The notes under the pieces: generated by a model
The model's database searches: none
What the model saw: only the letters and a program-made list of their open reading frames with translations
What the model was told of the DNA's origin: nothing
Position numbers and translations under genes: made by a program
In this document: piece after piece, positions 57,834-64,000 of the stretch
How positions within the stretch are numbered: position 1 is the first letter of the stretch
Layout: each line of letters starts with the position of its first letter
Assembly: GCF_902833645.1 (NCBI RefSeq)
Contig: NZ_CADFGE010000010.1
Coordinates: 124,001 to 188,000 of the forward strand
Direction: 5' to 3'
DNA length: 64,000 nt
DNA from: Paraburkholderia fungorum
GTDB lineage: Bacteria > Pseudomonadota > Gammaproteobacteria > Burkholderiales > Burkholderiaceae

Positions 57834-58208
57834 GATACGCCGGTGCTCGCGCGGCGGCGGCCACGGCATTTGCAACCGCCCGCCGCGTACTGTAACTTTC
57901 GTAATCAATCGAAAAATAGACGGGTGGACTGTTACAGCGCCCGCAACGTAGGATCACGCATTCCCGTCGCGGGCGCGCACGCCCGGCTTACCGCTATCAC
58001 CCTTTCGATAACGTCCCGCCGACCTGCCATGATGGCCCTTTGCGTTAACATCTCTGTCCCGCGCCTCGGGTAGCATCGCGCTGAACATTTGTGGCGCGTC
58101 CGCTGTCGAAACCGCCTGTCATGCCGCCTGCGTGCCGGCCCGCCGAACTGTCGCGGCGGCGCAATCGCATGAGCGGCTCACATCAAAGCCAGTCACCAGA
58201 CCGAACCG
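57834..58208. other. Intergenic region upstream of the RND operon
   Basis: 375 bases, no gene. Contains a CTGTAAC (57890-57896) and GTTACAG (57931-57937) pair, and a 12-bp GTGGACTGTTAC at 57924-57935 identical to 56674-56685 on the other side of iclR. The mdtA promoter lies here. Confidence 0.6.
57924..57935. repeat. Direct repeat GTGGACTGTTAC, copy 2, upstream of mdtA
   Basis: Same 12 bp as 56674-56685. Its last seven bases with the next two form GTTACAG, the right arm of a CTGTAAC-N34-GTTACAG dyad. Confidence 0.6.
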
Positions 58209-59618
58209 ATGGACGAACAACAAAAGTTTTCGGAAACCACACGCCCTGCCGCTCCGGCCTCCCAAGCCGGTTCCCAACCGTCCTCCACCGGCAAGCCTGC
58301 TGGCGCTCCGGGTCCGCTGCCGGCTTCAGCCAGAAGTCATCGCGGCCGCAATATCGCGCTGATCGTGGCGGCGCTGGTTATCCTCGGGGTCGTGTTGTGG
58401 CGCTGGCATCCGTGGGGCGCGCCCGGCGGCACGAACGCGGCGGGTGCAAGCGGTGCCCGTGGGGGACGCGGCGGCGCCGGTTTCGCCAACATGGCGCAGC
58501 CGGTTCACGTGGCAACCGCCACACAAGGTGAGATGCCGGTCGTACTGACCGCGCTCGGCACGGTCACGCCGCTCGCCAACGTCACGGTGCTGCCGCAGTT
58601 GAGCGGCGTGCTGCAGGACGTGTATTTCAAGGAAGGCCAGATGGTCAGGAAAGGCGACGTGCTCGCCCAGATCGACCCGCGCCCCTACCAGATCTCGCTG
58701 GAAAACGCGCAAGGCACCCTCGCGCGCGACCAGGCGCTGCTGCAAACCGCCCGCCTCGATCTAAAACGCTATCAGACGCTGCTCTCGCAAGACTCCATCG
58801 CGAGCCAGCAGGTCGATACGCAAGCCTCGCTGGTGCGGCAGTACGAAGGCACGGTGAAGTCCGACCAGGCGAACGTCGATACCTATAAGCTCGACCTCGT
58901 CTACGCGCGCATCACCGCGCCGGTGTCGGGGCGCGTCGGCTTGCGCCAGGTCGACCCGGGCAATTATGTAACGCCGAGCCTGACCAACGGCATCGTCGTC
59001 ATTACGCAGTTGCAGCCGATCAGCGTGATCTTCACGACTTCCGAAGACAACCTGCAGCAGATTCTGCAGCAGACCCAGAACGGCGCGAAGCTCTCGGTCA
59101 CCGCGTACGACCGCAGCAATACGACGTCGCTTGAAGGCGGTCAGCTCGAAACCCTGGATAACCAGATCGACACTACCACCGGCACGGTCAAGCTGCGCGC
59201 CATCTTCGCGAACGACAAGAACCTGTTGTTCCCGAATCAGTTCGTGAACACCCGTCTGCTGGTGAATACGATCAAGGACGCAGTGATCGTGCCGACGCCG
59301 GCCGTGCTGAACGGCTCGATGGGCCAGTTCGTGTACGTCGTGAAGCCGGACAACACGGTGACCGTGCGCCCGGTCAAGATAGGACCGGTGGACGGCGAGC
59401 GCACCAGCATCAAATCCGGCCTGCAAGTGGGCGAGCGCGTCGTGATCGACGGCTCGGACCGGCTGAAGGAAGGCGCGAAGATCACCATCCCGGCCGACCG
59501 GCCGCGCGGCGCGTCGGGTGCCCGCGGCGCCAGCGGCGCCAACGGAGCCGCGGCGGCATCGGGCGCCTCCGGCGCACGCGGGCATCATCGCAAACACGCG
59601 GCGCAAGCCTCGGAATAA
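58209..59618 (+). CDS. mdtA: RND efflux periplasmic adaptor, MdtA type
   Basis: Membrane fusion protein of 469 residues linking the inner-membrane pump to an outer-membrane channel. A single N-terminal helix (RGRNIALIVAALVILGVVLWRW, about 45-66) anchors it. Then the lipoyl/barrel-sandwich (VLPQLSGVLQDVYFKEGQMVRKGDVLAQIDPRPYQISLENAQ), the coiled hairpin and beta barrel (ARITAPVSGRVGLRQVDPGNYV, PISVIFTTSEDNL, PNQFVNTRLLV). The last 50 residues are Gly/Ala/Arg low-complexity repeats (GASGARGAS), more than in typical MdtA. Starts the mdtABC operon. Confidence 0.93.
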   Translation: MDEQQKFSETTRPAAPASQAGSQPSSTGKPAGAPGPLPASARSHRGRNIALIVAALVILGVVLWRWHPWGAPGGTNAAGASGARGGRGGAGFANMAQPVHVATATQGEMPVVLTALGTVTPLANVTVLPQLSGVLQDVYFKEGQMVRKGDVLAQIDPRPYQISLENAQGTLARDQALLQTARLDLKRYQTLLSQDSIASQQVDTQASLVRQYEGTVKSDQANVDTYKLDLVYARITAPVSGRVGLRQVDPGNYVTPSLTNGIVVITQLQPISVIFTTSEDNLQQILQQTQNGAKLSVTAYDRSNTTSLEGGQLETLDNQIDTTTGTVKLRAIFANDKNLLFPNQFVNTRLLVNTIKDAVIVPTPAVLNGSMGQFVYVVKPDNTVTVRPVKIGPVDGERTSIKSGLQVGERVVIDGSDRLKEGAKITIPADRPRGASGARGASGANGAAAASGASGARGHHRKHAAQASE

Positions 59619-59636
59619 AGGCACGACGACTCCTGC

Positions 59637-62600
59637 ATGAATCCATCCCGCGCCTTTATTCTGCGCCCCGTCGGCACCGCGCTGCTGATGGCGGCAATCA
59701 TGCTGGTCGGTCTCGTCGCGCTGCGCTTTTTGCCGCTCTCCGCGCTGCCCGAGGTCGACTATCCGACGATCCAGGTGCAGACCTTCTATCCGGGCGCGAG
59801 CCCGGACGTGATGACCTCGTCGGTCACCGCGCCGCTCGAACGGCAGTTCGGGCAGATGCCGTCGTTGAATCAGATGTCCTCGCAAAGCTCGGCCGGCTCG
59901 TCGATCATCACGCTGCAGTTCAGCCTCGATCTGCCGCTCGACATCGCCGAGCAGGAAGTCCAGGCGGCGATCAATGCCGCGGGCAACCTGCTGCCGTCCG
60001 ACCTGCCCGCGCCGCCGATCTACGCGAAGGTCAATCCGGCCGACGCGCCGATCATCACGCTCGCGATCACCTCGAAGACGATGCCGCTCACGCAGGTGCA
60101 GGACCTGGCCGACACGCGTCTCGCGCAGAAAATCTCGCAGGTGGCGGGTGTGGGCCTGGTGAGCCTGTCGGGCGGTCAACGCCCGGCCGTGCGGATTCAG
60201 GCGAACCCGCGCGCGCTCGCCGCGTACGGTCTGAATCTGGACGATTTGCGCACCACGATTTCAAACCTGAACGTCAACACGCCGAAGGGCAACTTCGACG
60301 GTCCGACACGCAACTACACGATCAACGCGAACGATCAACTCACCGACGCCGACGCTTATAAGAGCGCCGTGGTCGCTTACAAGAACGGCCGCCCGGTCAT
60401 GCTGACGGACGTCGCCAATATCGTGCAGGGCGCGGAGAACACCAAGCTCGGCGCATGGGTCGACAACACCCCGGCGATCATCCTGAACGTGCAGCGCCAG
60501 CCGGGCGCGAACGTGATCCAGGTGGTCGACAGCATCAAGGCGCTGCTGCCGCAACTGCAACAGTCGCTGCCCACCGCGCTCGAGGTGCAGATCGTTACCG
60601 ACCGCACCACCACGATCCGCGCTTCCGTGCGCGACGTGCAGTTCGAATTGCTGATGTCGGTCGTGCTGGTGGTGCTGGTGATGTATCTGTTCCTCGCCAA
60701 CATCTACGCCACCATCATCCCGAGCCTGTCGGTACCGCTGTCGCTGATCGGCACGCTCGCCGTGATGTATCTGTGCGGCTTCTCGCTGGACAACCTGTCG
60801 CTGATGGCGCTGACCATCGCAACCGGCTTCGTGGTCGACGACGCCATCGTGATGATCGAGAACATCGCGCGCTATGTCGAAGAAGGCGAGTCGCCGCTGG
60901 AGGCCGCGCTCAAGGGCTCGAAACAGATCGGCTTCACGATTATTTCGCTGACGGTCTCGCTGATCGCCGTGCTGATTCCGCTGCTCTTCATGGGCGACGT
61001 GGTCGGGCGTCTGTTCCACGAATTCGCGATTACGCTCGCCGTGACGATCGTGATTTCGGCCGTGGTCTCGCTCACGCTCGTGCCGATGATGTGCGCGAAA
61101 CTCCTGCGCCACACGCCGCCACCTGAAAGCCACCGATTCGAAGCCAAGGCCCATCAGTTTATCGACTGGGTGATCGCCCGCTACGCGGTCGCGCTGACCT
61201 GGGTGCTGAACCGGCAACGCTCCACCCTGTTTGTCGCGTTGCTCACGCTGGTGCTGACCGGCGTGCTGTACGTATTCATTCCGAAGGGCTTCTTCCCGGT
61301 GCAGGACACCGGCGTGATCCAGGCGATCACGCAGGCGCCCCAATCGGTGTCGTATGCATCGATGGCCGAGCGCCAGCAGGAACTCGCCACGCAGATCCTG
61401 AAGAATCCGGACGTCGAAAGCCTCACCTCGTTTATCGGTGTGGACGGCAGCAACATCACGTTGAACAGCGGCCGCATGCTGATCAACCTGAAACCGCGCG
61501 ACGACCGCAGCAACACCGCTAGCGAGGTGATCCGCCAGTTGCAGCAGGACGTCGCGCATATTCCGGGCGCCTCGCTGTACATGCAGCCGGTGCAGGATCT
61601 GACGATCGACTCCACGGTCAGCCCAACGCAGTACCAGTTCATGCTGACCGATCCGAACATCGGCGAATTCACCACGTGGGTGCCGAAGCTGATCGACCGG
61701 TTAAAGCAGTCGCCCGAACTGGCCGACGTAGCCACCGACCTCCAGGACAACGGCCAGTCGGTCTACATCGAAATCGACCGCGCCACCGCGTCGCGTTACG
61801 GCATCACACCCGCTACCGTGGACAGCGCGTTGTACGACGCGTTCGGCCAGCGCATCATCTCGACCATCTTCACGCAGTCGAACCAGTACCGCGTGATTCT
61901 CGAAGCGCAGCCTTCGATGCAGCACTACACGGAATCGCTGAATTCGATCTACCTGCCCTCTTCCACCTCGACGGGCGGCCAGGTGCCGTTGTCGTCGATC
62001 GCGAAGTTCATCGAGAAGCCCGCGCCGCTACTGGTCACGCACCTGAGCCAGTTCCCGGCCACGACCGTGTCGTTCAACCTCGCGCCCGGCTCCTCGCTTG
62101 GCGCGGCGGTCAAGGCGATTAGCCAGGCGGAGAAGGATATCGGCTTGCCGGCATCGTTCCAGACGCGCTTCCAGGGCGCGGCGCTGGCGTTCCAGGCGTC
62201 GCTGTCGAACGAACTGTTCCTGATCCTCGCGGCAATCGTCACGATGTATATCGTGCTCGGCGTGCTGTACGAAAGCTTCATTCACCCGATCACGATTCTC
62301 TCGACGCTGCCCTCGGCGGGCGTCGGCGCGCTGCTCGCGCTGCTGATTACCGGGCACGATCTGGACATCATCGGCATCATCGGTATCGTGCTGCTGATCG
62401 GTATCGTGAAGAAGAACGCCATCATGATGATCGACTTCGCGCTCTACGCCGAGCGCGAGGAAGGCAAGTCGCCGCGCGACGCCATCTATCAGGCCTGTCT
62501 GCTGCGCTTCCGGCCGATCCTGATGACCACGCTCGCCGCCCTGCTCGGCGCCCTGCCGCTGATGCTCGGCACCGGTGCGGGCTCGGAGCTGCGCCGCCCG

Positions 62601-62759
62601 CTCGGTATCGCGATTGCCGGCGGTCTGATCGTCAGCCAGTTGCTCACGCTGTTTACCACGCCGGTGATCTATCTCGGCTTCGACGCACTCGCGCGCCGCG
62701 TGCGCGAACGCTTCAATCGCGGCAATCCGGTGCCGCCCGCCACCGACGCGGGGAACTGA
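59637..62759 (+). CDS. mdtB: RND efflux inner-membrane pump subunit, MdtB type
   Basis: 1040-residue proton-driven drug pump with twelve helices and two large periplasmic loops. MNPSRAFILRPVGTALLMAAIMLVGLVALRFLPLSALPEVDYPTIQV is the MdtB/MdtC N-terminus; GFVVDDAIVMIENIARYVEEGESPLEAAL (proton-relay Asp-Asp, about 405-410) and a LTPMMCAKLL-type motif (LTLVPMMCAKLLR) are present, and GIVKKNAIMMIDFALYAER occurs in the second half. Works as heterotrimer with MdtC encoded 3 bases after its stop. The start is 18 bases after the mdtA stop, with no strong ribosome site. Substrates cannot be read from sequence (in E. coli: bile salts, novobiocin). Confidence 0.95.
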   Translation: MNPSRAFILRPVGTALLMAAIMLVGLVALRFLPLSALPEVDYPTIQVQTFYPGASPDVMTSSVTAPLERQFGQMPSLNQMSSQSSAGSSIITLQFSLDLPLDIAEQEVQAAINAAGNLLPSDLPAPPIYAKVNPADAPIITLAITSKTMPLTQVQDLADTRLAQKISQVAGVGLVSLSGGQRPAVRIQANPRALAAYGLNLDDLRTTISNLNVNTPKGNFDGPTRNYTINANDQLTDADAYKSAVVAYKNGRPVMLTDVANIVQGAENTKLGAWVDNTPAIILNVQRQPGANVIQVVDSIKALLPQLQQSLPTALEVQIVTDRTTTIRASVRDVQFELLMSVVLVVLVMYLFLANIYATIIPSLSVPLSLIGTLAVMYLCGFSLDNLSLMALTIATGFVVDDAIVMIENIARYVEEGESPLEAALKGSKQIGFTIISLTVSLIAVLIPLLFMGDVVGRLFHEFAITLAVTIVISAVVSLTLVPMMCAKLLRHTPPPESHRFEAKAHQFIDWVIARYAVALTWVLNRQRSTLFVALLTLVLTGVLYVFIPKGFFPVQDTGVIQAITQAPQSVSYASMAERQQELATQILKNPDVESLTSFIGVDGSNITLNSGRMLINLKPRDDRSNTASEVIRQLQQDVAHIPGASLYMQPVQDLTIDSTVSPTQYQFMLTDPNIGEFTTWVPKLIDRLKQSPELADVATDLQDNGQSVYIEIDRATASRYGITPATVDSALYDAFGQRIISTIFTQSNQYRVILEAQPSMQHYTESLNSIYLPSSTSTGGQVPLSSIAKFIEKPAPLLVTHLSQFPATTVSFNLAPGSSLGAAVKAISQAEKDIGLPASFQTRFQGAALAFQASLSNELFLILAAIVTMYIVLGVLYESFIHPITILSTLPSAGVGALLALLITGHDLDIIGIIGIVLLIGIVKKNAIMMIDFALYAEREEGKSPRDAIYQACLLRFRPILMTTLAALLGALPLMLGTGAGSELRRPLGIAIAGGLIVSQLLTLFTTPVIYLGFDALARRVRERFNRGNPVPPATDAGN

Positions 62760-62762
62760 GCG

Positions 62763-64000
62763 ATGAACCTGTCGCGTCCGTTTATCTCCCGGCCGGTCGC
62801 CACCACGCTGTTGGCGATCGGCATTGCGATGGCCGGCATTTTTGCGTTCACCAGGCTGCCGGTGGCGCCGCTGCCGCAGGTCGACTTCCCGACCATTTCG
62901 GTGCAGGCCAGCTTGCCGGGCGCGAGCCCGGACACCGTGGCGACCAGCGTCGCCAGTCCGCTTGAACGGCATCTAGGCTCGATCGCCGACGTCACCGAAA
63001 TGACTTCGCAGAGCTCGGTCGGCTCGACGCGCATTACGTTGCAGTTCGGGCTGAACCGCGATATCGACGGCGCCGCGCGCGACGTGCAAGCGGCCATCAA
63101 CGCCGCGCGCGCCGATCTGCCGGCGAGCCTGCGCAGCAATCCGACGTATCACAAGGTGAATCCGGCCGACGCGCCGATCCTGATTCTCGCGCTCACGTCG
63201 AAGACGTTGACCGCCGGCCAGTTGTACGATTCGGCGGCCACCGTGTTGCAGCAATCGCTGTCCCAGGTGGACGGTGTCGGCGAAGTGGACGTGAGCGGCT
63301 CGGCCAATCCGGCGGTGCGTGTCGAACTGGAACCGAATGCGCTGTCGCACTACGGGATCGGCCTCGAAGATGTGCGCGCGGCGCTCGCCGCCGCCAATGC
63401 GAACAGCCCGAAAGGCTCGATCGAGTTCGGCCCGAACCGCGTACAGATTTACACCAACGACCAGGCGAGCAAGGCCTCGCAATATAAGGATCTGGTCATC
63501 GCGTACCGTAACGGCGCAGCGGTGAAACTGTCCGATGTGGCCGAGGTGGTCGATTCGGTCGAAGATCTGCGCAACCTGGGCCTCTTCAACGGCAAGCGTT
63601 CGGTGCTGGTGATTCTGTACCGCCAGCCGGGCGCGAACATAATCGACACGATCGACCGAGTGATGGGCATGCTGCCGCAGTTGCATGCATCCTTGCCCGC
63701 CGACGTCGACATTGCGCCCGCCGCCGACCGCTCCACGACGATCCGCGCGTCGCTGAAGGACACCGAACGCACGCTGATGATCGCGGTGGCGCTGGTGGTG
63801 ATGGTGGTGTTTCTGTTCCTGCGCAACTGGCGCGCCACGCTGATTCCGAGCGTGGCCGTGCCGATCTCGATCATCGGCACGTTCGGTGCGATGTATTTGC
63901 TGGGCTTCTCGATCGACAACCTCTCGCTGATGGCGTTGACGATCGCGACCGGCTTCGTGGTCGACGACGCGATCGTGGTGCTCGAAAACATCTCACGGCA
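62763..64000 (+). CDS. mdtC: RND efflux inner-membrane pump subunit, MdtC type, 3' truncated by window edge
   Basis: The frame opens with ATG at 62763 (MNLSRPFISRPVATTLLAIG) and stays open to the window edge, about 412 codons. MDFPTISVQASLPGASPDTVATSVASPLERHLGSIADVTEMTS and the DDAIVVLENI motif (second Asp pair near residue 405) match MdtC. It is the second proton pump subunit of the MdtBC heterotrimer. The stop is beyond the window. Confidence 0.94.
   Translation, partial: MNLSRPFISRPVATTLLAIGIAMAGIFAFTRLPVAPLPQVDFPTISVQASLPGASPDTVATSVASPLERHLGSIADVTEMTSQSSVGSTRITLQFGLNRDIDGAARDVQAAINAARADLPASLRSNPTYHKVNPADAPILILALTSKTLTAGQLYDSAATVLQQSLSQVDGVGEVDVSGSANPAVRVELEPNALSHYGIGLEDVRAALAAANANSPKGSIEFGPNRVQIYTNDQASKASQYKDLVIAYRNGAAVKLSDVAEVVDSVEDLRNLGLFNGKRSVLVILYRQPGANIIDTIDRVMGMLPQLHASLPADVDIAPAADRSTTIRASLKDTERTLMIAVALVVMVVFLFLRNWRATLIPSVAVPISIIGTFGAMYLLGFSIDNLSLMALTIATGFVVDDAIVVLENISR

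Noticed and set aside
60261..61559. 432-residue minus-strand frame rich in His and Asp
   Set aside because: Antisense of mdtB; composition is a codon-bias artefact.
1..64000. CRISPR arrays, tRNA and rRNA genes
   Set aside because: Looked for and not seen: no regularly spaced direct repeats, cloverleaf or rRNA-like sequences recognised by eye.

Overview
The window looks like a chromosomal segment of a high-GC betaproteobacterium, most likely Paraburkholderia/Burkholderia. This rests on very high third-position GC, Shine-Dalgarno sites of the GGAGACA type before many catabolic genes, a secondary groEL, MdtABC-type RND genes, a PsiE/HdeD/ClpG stress set and many LysR/GntR/IclR-controlled catabolic operons. 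The genus is an inference; no rRNA or tRNA gene was recognised.

Layout. (1) 1-1394: end of a groEL paralogue. (2) 1530-15312: a region that looks devoted to organosulfur or xenobiotic use. It has a CmcJ-like oxidoreductase, an SDR, three flavin-dependent monooxygenases of the NtaA/SnaA/DszA type, and a GntR-controlled operon with an AprA-like flavoprotein, an AprB-like ferredoxin, a complete ABC importer, a HEAT-repeat protein and a DUF971 protein. (3) 15409-20310: an encapsulin operon of family 2A (shell protein plus a cysteine desulfurase with a roughly 285-residue disordered N-terminal extension), together with an XRE regulator, serine O-acetyltransferase and rhodanese. This is a sulfur-handling protein nanocompartment and the most striking system here. 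(4) 20888-30235: a catabolic operon (HpcH-type aldolase, amidohydrolase, unknown protein, AAHS-type transporter, EAR-repeat propeller, porin, carboxylesterase) divergent from a LysR gene whose start lies in a pair of perfect palindromes. (5) 30508-35628: an EF-G-like GTPase, a tryptophanyl-tRNA synthetase preceded by a Trp-Trp leader peptide and attenuator, and small genes. (6) 35765-43903: a hydroquinone-type ring-cleavage operon (two-subunit hydroquinone dioxygenase, semialdehyde dehydrogenase, maleylacetate reductase, intradiol dioxygenase, YciI-like and Rieske proteins) with a LysR regulator and an MFS transporter. (7) 44362-46777: an old-yellow-enzyme reductase and an AraC regulator, with probable remnants of other genes nearby. 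(8) 47357-56489: a stress-tolerance cluster (PRC-barrel, HdeD, Hsp20, ClpG/ClpK-type disaggregase, UBP zinc finger, thioredoxin-reductase-like protein, PsiE, BON-domain protein) resembling the transmissible locus of stress tolerance. (9) 56528-64000: a candidate small RNA, an IclR regulator, and an MdtABC-type RND efflux operon that runs off the end.

Starts were moved inward from the longest reading frame where a Shine-Dalgarno site or family alignment from memory favoured it. All functions come from reading motifs by eye; no database search was run.
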